This document shows positions 21,997-29,021 of a DNA stretch of 35,263 nucleotides, in pieces (the stretch's first letter is position 1; every line of letters starts with the position of its first letter). The stretch comes from Bacteroidales bacterium (GTDB lineage Bacteria > Bacteroidota > Bacteroidia > Bacteroidales > UBA932), in the NCBI GenBank assembly GCA_017454905.1, contig JAFTCB010000016.1, forward strand, positions 1 through 35,263, given 5' to 3'. Below the pieces are notes generated by a model, which worked only from the letters and a program-made list of their open reading frames with translations, was not told the origin of the DNA and did not search any database. The translations under genes and the position numbers were made by a program.

Positions 21997-22984
21997 ATTG
22001 CTGTTCAATGGAATCGAGGATGTCCCGGAGCTCCTCCAGGTCGAGGGTCGTCACCATCCGCATGCGGGTCTGCTTGAAGTCGGGCAAGCCCTTGAAATAG
22101 CAGGACAGGTGGCGGCGCATCTCGTAGATGCCGCGCGGCTCTCCCTTGAAAGCGAGTGAAAGGGCCAGGTGCCTGCGGGAGAGCGCCACCTTCTCGGCGA
22201 CGCTCAGCGGTGGCATCTCCTCGCCGTGCTCCAGGTAGTATTTGATCTCCCGGAAGATCCACGGATGGCCGAAGGTCGCCCGGCCGATCATGATGCCGTC
22301 CACGCCATAGCGGTCGAAAGCCTGTTTCGCCGACGGGCCGTCCGTGATGTCGCCGTTGCCGATGATGGGGATATGCATCCGGGGGTTGGCCTTGACAGCG
22401 CCGATCAGGCTCCAGTCCGCCTCGCCCTTGTACATCTGGCAGCGGGTACGGCCGTGGATGGTCAGGGCCTGGATGCCCACGTCCTGCAGGCGTTCCGCCA
22501 GTTCGACGATGATCTTGGAATTGTCGTCCCAGCCCAGCCGGGTCTTGACCGTCACCGGCTTGCCGACGGCTTCGACGACAGCCTTGGTGATGGCTACCAT
22601 CTTGTCCGGCTCGCGCATCATCCCGGAACCGGCCCCGCGCCCGGCGATCTTGCTTACTGGACAGCCGAAATTGATGTCGATGACATCGGCTCCGTGGCCG
22701 CCGGCGATTTTCGCCGCCTGGTCGGCCATCCGCGCCGCTTCCACCATGGACTCGGGGATGTGGCCATATATCTGGATCCCCACGGGGGCTTCTTCTTCGA
22801 GCGTCCGCATCTTGGCGATGGTCTTGGTGACATCCCGGACCAGCCCGTCGGAATTGACGAATTCCGTATAGACCATGTCGGCCCCCTGTTCGCGGCAGAG
22901 CACGCGGAACGAGAGGTCAGTCACGTCCTCCATCGGAGCCAGCAGCAGCGGGCGTTCGCCTAAATCCAGGGATCCTATCTTCAT
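21989..22984 (-). CDS. dusB: tRNA-dihydrouridine synthase
   Basis: A 331-residue FMN-dependent enzyme that reduces uridine to dihydrouridine in tRNA D-loops. Motifs of the DusB group: LLLAPMEDVTDLSFR, DINFGCPVSKIAGRGAGS with the catalytic Cys, PVTVKTRLGWDD, ALTIHGRTRCQMYKG, IIGNGDI and GIMIGRATFGHPWIF. I chose the ATG at 22984, which begins MKIGSL; the -7 box ends 6 nt before it, so the mRNA is probably leaderless. It overlaps lpxK by 8 bp and is divergent from the aminopeptidase gene. Confidence 0.92.
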   Translation of the reverse strand: MKIGSLDLGERPLLLAPMEDVTDLSFRVLCREQGADMVYTEFVNSDGLVRDVTKTIAKMRTLEEEAPVGIQIYGHIPESMVEAARMADQAAKIAGGHGADVIDINFGCPVSKIAGRGAGSGMMREPDKMVAITKAVVEAVGKPVTVKTRLGWDDNSKIIVELAERLQDVGIQALTIHGRTRCQMYKGEADWSLIGAVKANPRMHIPIIGNGDITDGPSAKQAFDRYGVDGIMIGRATFGHPWIFREIKYYLEHGEEMPPLSVAEKVALSRRHLALSLAFKGEPRGIYEMRRHLSCYFKGLPDFKQTRMRMVTTLDLEELRDILDSIEQQYD

Positions 22985-22990
22985 CAACTG

Positions 22991-23019
22991 CAAAAATAAT
23001 AATTATATTTGTAAACAAA
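22991..23019 (-). promoter_or_regulatory. Promoter of dusB-lpxK
   Basis: TATTTTTG (22991-22998) on the minus strand with TTTG (23016-23019) 17 bp upstream. The -7 box ends 6 nt before the dusB ATG. It overlaps the divergent aminopeptidase promoter. Confidence 0.6.
23004..23011 (+). promoter_or_regulatory. -7 box of the aminopeptidase operon
   Basis: TATATTTG, exact consensus, 46 nt before the ATG at 23058. It lies only 5 bp from the dusB -7 box on the other strand and inside that promoter's spacer, so the two cannot be occupied at once. Confidence 0.6.
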
Positions 23020-23020
23020 G

Positions 23021-23041
23021 ATTCCGGGTCAAGCCCGGAAT
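23021..23041. repeat. REP-like palindrome in the aminopeptidase leader
   Basis: ATTCCGGG (23021-23028) and CCCGGAAT (23034-23041) with loop TCAAG, followed by GAC. It forms a hairpin in the 5' untranslated region, 16 nt before the ATG at 23058. Confidence 0.65.
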
Positions 23042-23057
23042 GACAAAGAAGACAGCA

Positions 23058-24812
23058 ATGCCTGAAAGAATCGAGATGCTGCGCGCCCTGATGCGCGCCA
23101 AGGGCTGGGACGCCGTGGTGGTCCTCGGCTCGGATCCCCATTGCAGCGAGTACCCCGCGGAACGCTGGAAACAGGTCGAATGGCTCTCCGGCTTCACCGG
23201 CGAGGCCGGCGACCTGGTCGTCACCCTCGACCATGCGGGTCTCTGGACAGACACGCGCTATTTCATCCAGGCGAAGCAGCAGCTCGCCCACACGGGCGTC
23301 GAACTGCACAAGATGCGCGTCCCGGAGCAGATTCCCATCCCGGAATGGCTCGGAATGGCACTCGGGGACGACGCGCTGATTGCCGTGGACGGCCTGTGCG
23401 CCGGGGCGGATTTCACGAAATCCCTGCCCGGCACCGTGATCAGCGTGCCGGATCTGCTCAGCCGCTTCTGGACGGACCGGCCGGCGATCCCGCAGACCCC
23501 CGTCGTCACCGTGGACCCCGGCGAGAGCCGCGGGCAGAAACTCGCCTGGATCCGCCGCTTCCTGGAGAAGAACGACTGCGACGGCATCCTGCTCACCGCC
23601 CTGGACGAGATCGCCTGGATGCTCAACGTGCGCGCCTCGGACATCGAGTACAACCCGCTGGTGATCAGCTATCTGCTTATCACCCGGGAGGATGTCGTCT
23701 GGTATGTGCTCAAGCAGGAGGTCGAAGACCCCGACTCCCGGGGCACATTCGAGCTCCTCGCCACCGAAGGCATACGCCTGCTGCCTTACGAGGACGTGGG
23801 CCTGCTGGCCTCCGAGTTCCAGGGGCGCCTGTATGTCGACGTCTCCACCCTCAACTACCAGCTCTACGACAACCTGACGGCCGCCGGCATCCCCCTGGAA
23901 GAGGGCATCAGCCCGGTCGGCGCACGCAAGGCGGTCAAGAACGGGGAGGAAATCGCCGGCATGCGCAAGGCGCACCTGCAGGACGGCATCGCCATGGAGC
24001 GCTTCCTGTACTGGCTGGAGAAATCGGTCGAAGCCGGCCGGGAGATCACCGAATGGGACGCCGCCGTCAAGTTGGGACAGCTCCGCGCCGACCAGCCGGA
24101 CTACCTCGGCGACAGTTTCGAAACCATCTCCGCCTATGGTCCGGGGGCGGCTCTTCCACACTATGTCACCCCGCACTACCACGCCCCGGTAATCCGCGAC
24201 GAAGGGCTCTACCTGTGCGACTCCGGCGGGCAATACAACTGCGGCACCACGGACATCACCCGCACGGTCCCGATGGGGCGCTGCAGCGCCCTGGAATGCG
24301 AAGACTACACGCTCGTGCTCAAGGGGCACATCGCCCTGGCCATGGCCGTATTCCCCGAAGGGACCCCCGGCTGCCGGCTGGATGTCCTTTCGCGCGAGCC
24401 GCTCTGGCGATGCAAACGCAACTTCGGGCACGGCACGGGACACGGCGTCGGCTGGTACCTCGGCGTGCACGAGGGGCCGCAGGACATCCGGCAGAACCTC
24501 AACCCCGTCCCCTTCCAGGCCGGGATGATCACCTCCGACGAACCCGGCATCTACCGGGAAGGCCTGTATGGCGTGCGGCACGAGAACCTGTTGCTCTGCA
24601 CGGGCGCCGGCGAGACCGAGTTCGGCCGCTGGCTCTGCTTCGAGACGCTGACGCTCTGCCACTTCGACACCGGGATCCTGGTCCGGGACCTGCTCAGCCG
24701 CGAGGAAACCGACTGGCTGAACGCCTACCACGAGCGCGTGTACCGCACGCTCTCCCCGCACCTGCCGCCGGAGATCGCCGCGTGGCTGCGCGGCAAGACG
24801 CAAGCGATATAA
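23058..24812 (+). CDS. Aminopeptidase P family protein (M24B, three-domain)
   Basis: A 584-residue metallopeptidase that removes N-terminal residues before proline. It has two creatinase-like N-terminal domains (about 1-300) and a C-terminal pita-bread domain. Metal ligands: Asp in LYLCDSGGQY, Asp in TTDITRTV, His in GHGTGHGVGWYLGVHEGP, Glu in SDEPGIYREG and Glu in CFETLTLCHFD; the HYVTPH and VHEGP histidines match the M24B proton-relay residues. It resembles the three-domain eukaryotic-type enzyme more than E. coli PepP (441 residues). No signal peptide. It is first in an operon with a histidine kinase 12 bp downstream. The ATG at 23058 is chosen because it begins the domain, after the palindrome. 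Confidence 0.92.
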   Translation: MPERIEMLRALMRAKGWDAVVVLGSDPHCSEYPAERWKQVEWLSGFTGEAGDLVVTLDHAGLWTDTRYFIQAKQQLAHTGVELHKMRVPEQIPIPEWLGMALGDDALIAVDGLCAGADFTKSLPGTVISVPDLLSRFWTDRPAIPQTPVVTVDPGESRGQKLAWIRRFLEKNDCDGILLTALDEIAWMLNVRASDIEYNPLVISYLLITREDVVWYVLKQEVEDPDSRGTFELLATEGIRLLPYEDVGLLASEFQGRLYVDVSTLNYQLYDNLTAAGIPLEEGISPVGARKAVKNGEEIAGMRKAHLQDGIAMERFLYWLEKSVEAGREITEWDAAVKLGQLRADQPDYLGDSFETISAYGPGAALPHYVTPHYHAPVIRDEGLYLCDSGGQYNCGTTDITRTVPMGRCSALECEDYTLVLKGHIALAMAVFPEGTPGCRLDVLSREPLWRCKRNFGHGTGHGVGWYLGVHEGPQDIRQNLNPVPFQAGMITSDEPGIYREGLYGVRHENLLLCTGAGETEFGRWLCFETLTLCHFDTGILVRDLLSREETDWLNAYHERVYRTLSPHLPPEIAAWLRGKTQAI

Positions 24813-24824
24813 GAATTGTAGACC

Positions 24825-26759
24825 ATGTTGAAACGAATCCTGCTCACCACGCTCCTCCTCCTGTCCGCCCGCCCGGGCCTCAACGCCCAGAACAACGCCT
24901 ACGGGATCGATGACGAATGCTATCAGCACATGATGGCCGCCGACCGGCTGATCGGCAAGGACGGCTTCGAGGAGCAGAACGAAGCGCTGCTCCAGGCCGC
25001 ACTCAAGAAAGGGGACAAGAAAGCCCGGAACCTGTACTACGTCGAGCAACTGCGCAACCTGACCGCCCGGCCCGGAACGGATGACCTGCAGGTCCTCGCG
25101 GCCCACGAGCTGCTGAAGCAAATGTCCCGGGAATTGGGCTACGAGCAGTATTTCTACCAGTCCTACCAGACCACCAAGAACTACTTCTTCAACAAAGACC
25201 AGCGGATCAAGTCGATGGAACTGATCCAGGAGATGCAGCGCACGGCCGCCGCCGAAGGCAGCGAATACGGCATGTGGGTCTCCGAGAAAGAGCTGGCCTC
25301 CTTCTACCAGATCTTCGGGGCGGGACAACTCACACGGGATCACCTGCGGAAGCTGATCCGGATCCATGAGACGTCCGAAAACCCGACGATCCGCCGGCAG
25401 AGCATCTGCCAGTCCTATCTGGACTACGCAGCCACGTTCTCTCCGGATCTCGACTCCGTCAAGTTCTTCGTGGACAAGGCCTGGGCGGCGGCCCGCAGCA
25501 CCACGGATACCATCCGCTGCAATCGTGACTACGCCAAGATCGCCGCCATCGCCGGCAACGCAGCCGCCTACCGCCGCTACCGGGACGCCTGCCTGAGCTC
25601 CGGGAATCCGGCGGCCATCGGGCGCTACACCCCGCCCATGTTCGAGGCGATCGACGCGCTTTTCTCCGGGACTTATGTCCGGGAGGCGAGGACCGCCAAC
25701 AAGCTTCCTGCCGAAAACGCCCGGATTATCGGAAGCGTGGCAGAAAGCCAGGGCCGCTTCGACATCGCCGGAGACATCAAGGATTACTGTCTGAACGTCC
25801 GGGAGAACGACATGGGAAAGATGCTGGACATGAACCTCTCCGAAATGGATGCCCGCTACGGCAATGACTTGCTCGAGGCCAGCCTGGCCGAGAAATCACG
25901 GCAGGTGGAGCGGACCACGCGCTGGATCATGGTGCTGGTGGCGGTACTTCTGCTGGCCGGGCTGCTGTTCTTCTATTTCCGCTTCCGCACCCAGCAGAAG
26001 GCCCTGGAGAAGGATGAGAAAATGATCGCCGACTTGCAGGCCGCCAACGAAAAGGCCCGCATCGCCGACGAGACCAAGACCCGCTTCCTGCAGAACATGA
26101 CCCACGAATTGCGTACGCCGCTCAACGCGATTACCGGTTTTTCGCAGCTCCTGGCCCTGCCGGACGGGACTTTCCCGCCCGAGGAGAAAAACGAGTTCTC
26201 CCAGCACATCCTCAACAACACCTCGATGCTGACAATGCTCCTGGACGACATCATCCAGTCCTCCGCGATGGATGCCGGCGGCTACAAGGTCAACATCGGC
26301 GACGCCGAGTGCGAGAGCATCTGCCATTTGGCGCTCAAGAGCGTGGAGCACCGCCTGCAGCCGGGCGTACAACTGGAATTCTGCCCTGCGATGGCGCTTC
26401 CGTTCCACTTCCAAACCGACCCCCTGCGCGTCCAGCAGCTGCTCACCAACATGCTCACCAATGCCTGCAAGCACACCCGGGAAGGGGAGATTCGGCTGGG
26501 TTGTTCGCTGGATGAGGCGGCGGACAAGATCCGCTTCAGCATCGAGGACACGGGGCCCGGCATCCCGGCCGACCAGGCGGAGCGCATCTTCGAGCGCTTC
26601 GTCAAGCTGAACGAATTCGTCCAGGGGACCGGACTGGGGCTGAGCATCTGCCGCGAGATCGCCGGCAAGCTGGACGGCCGCGTCTGGCTCGATACTTCCT
26701 ATACCGGCGGCGCCCGTTTCCTGCTCGAACTCCCCTTGCATAGTCATTCCCAGCAATAA
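24825..26759 (+). CDS. Membrane sensor histidine kinase with helical periplasmic domain
   Basis: A 644-residue kinase. Signal peptide (to about residue 22, ending LNAQ), a helical TPR-like sensor region (about 25-360), one transmembrane helix (WIMVLVAVLLLAGLLFFYF, about 366-384), a coiled coil, then HisKA with the phosphoacceptor in MTHELRTPLNAI (His427) and HATPase_c with N box (NMLTNACKHT), G1 (DTGPGIP), F (FERFVKLNEF) and G2 (GTGLGLSI). There is no receiver domain and no response-regulator gene nearby, so its partner is elsewhere. It sits 12 bp after the aminopeptidase and 5 bp before a lipoprotein gene, an operon whose lipoproteins might serve its sensing domain (inference). Confidence 0.92.
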   Translation: MLKRILLTTLLLLSARPGLNAQNNAYGIDDECYQHMMAADRLIGKDGFEEQNEALLQAALKKGDKKARNLYYVEQLRNLTARPGTDDLQVLAAHELLKQMSRELGYEQYFYQSYQTTKNYFFNKDQRIKSMELIQEMQRTAAAEGSEYGMWVSEKELASFYQIFGAGQLTRDHLRKLIRIHETSENPTIRRQSICQSYLDYAATFSPDLDSVKFFVDKAWAAARSTTDTIRCNRDYAKIAAIAGNAAAYRRYRDACLSSGNPAAIGRYTPPMFEAIDALFSGTYVREARTANKLPAENARIIGSVAESQGRFDIAGDIKDYCLNVRENDMGKMLDMNLSEMDARYGNDLLEASLAEKSRQVERTTRWIMVLVAVLLLAGLLFFYFRFRTQQKALEKDEKMIADLQAANEKARIADETKTRFLQNMTHELRTPLNAITGFSQLLALPDGTFPPEEKNEFSQHILNNTSMLTMLLDDIIQSSAMDAGGYKVNIGDAECESICHLALKSVEHRLQPGVQLEFCPAMALPFHFQTDPLRVQQLLTNMLTNACKHTREGEIRLGCSLDEAADKIRFSIEDTGPGIPADQAERIFERFVKLNEFVQGTGLGLSICREIAGKLDGRVWLDTSYTGGARFLLELPLHSHSQQ

Positions 26760-26764
26760 TCCCC

Positions 26765-27274
26765 ATGAAAATCCTCTTGACTTTATCGCTTATGCTACCT
26801 CTCTTCGGCTGCCTCCAGATGGGGACCCGCGCCCGCGGCAACAACGAGAAGCCTGACGGGGCCGTTATCTCTTATAAATACCAGCGCGTCATCACCATGA
26901 TCCACCCGACCACTTGGTACGAGGTGACGCGCGATGCCGCCGGGACGGTCCGCATCGCCTGGTCGGCGAACTGCGAACCGGACATCACGGTCATCCGGGG
27001 ACCGGAGGATTTCTTCGACCAGGTCGGCGAGATCTGCCGGGAATACAAACTGCACAGGCTGAAGCAGAGCTACGTGCCACGCATGAAGGTGCTGGACGGT
27101 TATATGTGGAACGCCAGCATCCGTTTCGAAAAAGGCTCGATCTACACAGGCGGGAGCAATGCCCAGCCGCCCGAAAAGCTCCGGGAAGGCCTCAATGCCA
27201 TCAACAGCTACATCCAGTCCATCATCGATACCTCCACCGAAGCTGACGTCCTCGAACGCAGCCGGCACGAATAA
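26765..27274 (+). CDS. Hypothetical lipoprotein
   Basis: A 169-residue predicted lipoprotein, lipobox LPLFGC (Cys16). The mature part has strands (AVISYKYQRVITM, WYEVTRDAAGTVRIAW), a helix-rich middle (FFDQVGEICREYKLHRLKQSY) and a glycine-containing strand (ASIRFEKGSIYTGG) before a last helix. I do not recognise the family. It lies 5 bp after the histidine kinase and 15 bp before another lipoprotein gene with a related layout, all in one operon. Confidence 0.72.
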   Translation: MKILLTLSLMLPLFGCLQMGTRARGNNEKPDGAVISYKYQRVITMIHPTTWYEVTRDAAGTVRIAWSANCEPDITVIRGPEDFFDQVGEICREYKLHRLKQSYVPRMKVLDGYMWNASIRFEKGSIYTGGSNAQPPEKLREGLNAINSYIQSIIDTSTEADVLERSRHE

Positions 27275-27289
27275 AATATCCCATTGCCC

Positions 27290-27856
27290 ATGAAAAGAAT
27301 TCTATGGCTTACCTTATCGGTCCTGCTTGCCCTTGCGGCTTGCACCCGCCAGAACCCGGATTCCGGACTGGAAGAGGAAGGGGATGATTACATCACCCTC
27401 CACTACGTGAAATGGGCCCGCCAACCGGTCACCTGCCGCCTGGGCGGCGCGGAAGAAAGCGCTCCTGCAGGATTCTCCGCCCCGACCGCCGACCAGTTAA
27501 AGAAACTCATCAGCGTCTACAGCAAATATTATGGCAGCTATAAAGGCATCAAGGGCGTCCTTTTCAGCGCCAGGGACATTAACGGTTTCGTGCCCGCCAT
27601 CGTCGCGGACGACGGCCGGGTCCACGATGCCGACTACAACCGGTACACCTTCACCGACGAGCACCTGGCCCATGCGGTTTTCCTCCCGGTCAATGACGGC
27701 TGGGATGGTTACTACTGGGGCAATTGCGACGGCATCCACTACAACTACATGCATTTCAGCATGATCGAGATGAAGACCGGCAGCGTCGTTTTCGGCGGCG
27801 GCACCGGCGCCCGGTTGTTCACCCTCGAAGGCGGCATGCTTCCCGTGAAGGACTGA
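27290..27856 (+). CDS. Hypothetical lipoprotein
   Basis: A 188-residue predicted lipoprotein, lipobox LALAAC (Cys18), followed by a short acidic linker (GLEEEGDD). The C-terminal half is rich in Tyr, Trp and Gly (DGWDGYYWGNCDGIHYNYMHF) and ends with strands. No family recognised. ATG at 27290 is preferred to an in-frame TTG 6 bp upstream. It is the last gene of the aminopeptidase-kinase operon. Confidence 0.7.
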   Translation: MKRILWLTLSVLLALAACTRQNPDSGLEEEGDDYITLHYVKWARQPVTCRLGGAEESAPAGFSAPTADQLKKLISVYSKYYGSYKGIKGVLFSARDINGFVPAIVADDGRVHDADYNRYTFTDEHLAHAVFLPVNDGWDGYYWGNCDGIHYNYMHFSMIEMKTGSVVFGGGTGARLFTLEGGMLPVKD

Positions 27857-27889
27857 ACGATCACGCCAAACAGGAAAACGAAAAACCCA

Positions 27890-27914
27890 TCTGCGCATTG
27901 CAGACAGTTTTTTT
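27890..27914 (+). terminator. Terminator after the kinase-lipoprotein operon
   Basis: TCTGC (27890-27894) pairs with GCAGA (27900-27904); CAG and seven T residues follow (27908-27914). An A-run before the stem lets it work also on the minus strand, after the tRNA gene. Confidence 0.6.
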
Positions 27915-27916
27915 CG

Positions 27917-28001
27917 TGCCCCAAGCGGGAATCGAACCCGCACGGCTTTAAAGGCCACTGGATTTTGAGTCCAGCGCGTCTACCAATTCCGCCATCAGGG
28001 C
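27917..28001 (-). tRNA. tRNA-Leu (anticodon CAA)
   Basis: An 85-nt tRNA. Acceptor stem GCCCTGA pairs with TTGGGGC (two G-U pairs), anticodon arm CTGGA-CTCAAAA-TCCAG gives anticodon CAA (reads UUG), a variable arm typical of type II tRNAs follows, and the T arm GCGGG-TTCGATT-CCCGC is canonical. CCA is not encoded. Confidence 0.97.
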
Positions 28002-28012
28002 ATTGGGGTTTG

Positions 28013-28043
28013 CAAAGGTATTCAAAAAACGCGATTTATCAAA
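28013..28043 (-). promoter_or_regulatory. Promoter of tRNA-Leu
   Basis: TTTG (28040-28043) and TACCTTTG (28013-28020) on the minus strand are 19 bp apart, a full consensus, 11 nt before the tRNA 5' end. Confidence 0.75.
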
Positions 28044-28052
28044 TTTTTGGTG

Positions 28053-28060
28053 TATCTTCG
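28053..28060 (+). promoter_or_regulatory. Probable -7 box of aroB
   Basis: TATCTTCG (one mismatch to TAnnTTTG) ends 7 nt before the ATG at 28068, suggesting a leaderless mRNA. It is divergent from the tRNA-Leu promoter. No -33 element. Confidence 0.45.
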
Positions 28061-28067
28061 CTTTCGT

Positions 28068-29021
28068 ATGGAGAAGAAAAGCATCTATGTCATCTACGAC
28101 CGGAATGTAGAGGCTTTCGCGCTGAAACTCGCCGAAGGACGCCCCGCCCTGGCCATCACCGCGGACGAAGAACACAAGACGATGGATACCGTCCTGGAGA
28201 TCTGCCGCTGGCTGCTTGCACAGGGCGCGAACCGGGACGCGATCGTCTGGGCCGTGGGCGGCGGCGTGACCACCGACATGGCCGGATTCGCCGCCAGCAT
28301 CTACAAGCGCGGGATCCGCTATGCCAACTACCCCACCACCCTGCTCAGCCAGGTGGATGCCGGCGTAGGCGGCAAGACGGGAGTCAACCTGGACGGCTTC
28401 AAGAACATGATCGGCGTGACGAAATTCCCGATCTACACCCGCATCCTTCCGGAAGTCCTGCAGACCCTGCCCCCGCGCGAACTCCGCTCCGGCGCGGCCG
28501 AGATGCTCAAGACCTTCATCATCGAAAACAAGAACGGCCACTACGAGAAGGCCGTCAAGGTCCTCTCCGAGCCGGAGATCGATTTCGCGGCGCTCGCGCC
28601 CCTGATCGAGGCCGCCGCCGACGTCAAGCGCAAGATCGTGGAGCTGGACCCCTATGAGGAGAACCTCCGCCGCACCCTCAACCTGGGCCACACCTACGCC
28701 CATGCCATCGAATGGTACCAGCACACCCACGACGCGGACGATCCGCTGACGCACGGCGAGGCCGTCGCCGTCGGCATCGTACAGGCCGCCCTGCTCTCCG
28801 AGCGCCTGGGCCTCTGCAAGGAAGGCCTTGCGGAGCAGCTCCGCCGCGACCTGCACGCCTGCGGTCTCCCGACGGAGCTACCCTGCCCGCAGGAAGCCCT
28901 GGAGGACGCCCTCTGGAAAGACAAGAAAGCCGAAAAAGGCATCATCCACTTTGTCCTGATCAAGAAGATCGGCAAGGTGATAATCAAAGACCTGGATGAT
29001 TTGCACCAGCCTACAGAATAA
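28068..29021 (+). CDS. aroB: 3-dehydroquinate synthase
   Basis: A 317-residue enzyme that turns DAHP into 3-dehydroquinate, step two of the shikimate pathway. NAD-binding GGGVTTDMAGFAAS, substrate loop QVDAGVGGKTGVNLDGFKN, zinc ligands Glu in SGAAEMLK, His in LNLGHTYAHAIE and His in LTHGEAVAVG are all present, so it should be active. It is some 30-40 residues shorter than usual AroB (about 350-360), mainly at the N-terminus. Its last 26 bp overlap the next gene, the aroD-aroA fusion. Confidence 0.92.
   Translation: MEKKSIYVIYDRNVEAFALKLAEGRPALAITADEEHKTMDTVLEICRWLLAQGANRDAIVWAVGGGVTTDMAGFAASIYKRGIRYANYPTTLLSQVDAGVGGKTGVNLDGFKNMIGVTKFPIYTRILPEVLQTLPPRELRSGAAEMLKTFIIENKNGHYEKAVKVLSEPEIDFAALAPLIEAAADVKRKIVELDPYEENLRRTLNLGHTYAHAIEWYQHTHDADDPLTHGEAVAVGIVQAALLSERLGLCKEGLAEQLRRDLHACGLPTELPCPQEALEDALWKDKKAEKGIIHFVLIKKIGKVIIKDLDDLHQPTE

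Noticed and set aside
23015-23060. Peptide-like conserved phrase when the palindrome is translated (GLDPES-type)
   Set aside because: The same phrase appears at several loci because the DNA palindrome is repeated, not because a protein is encoded.
22917-25367. 816-codon minus-strand open frame opposite the aminopeptidase and kinase genes
   Set aside because: Antisense shadow of genes with complete catalytic motifs; the product is compositionally biased.
27917-28001. tRNA-Leu as an integration site of a mobile element
   Set aside because: There is no integrase gene nearby and no repeated tRNA 3' end in the window.
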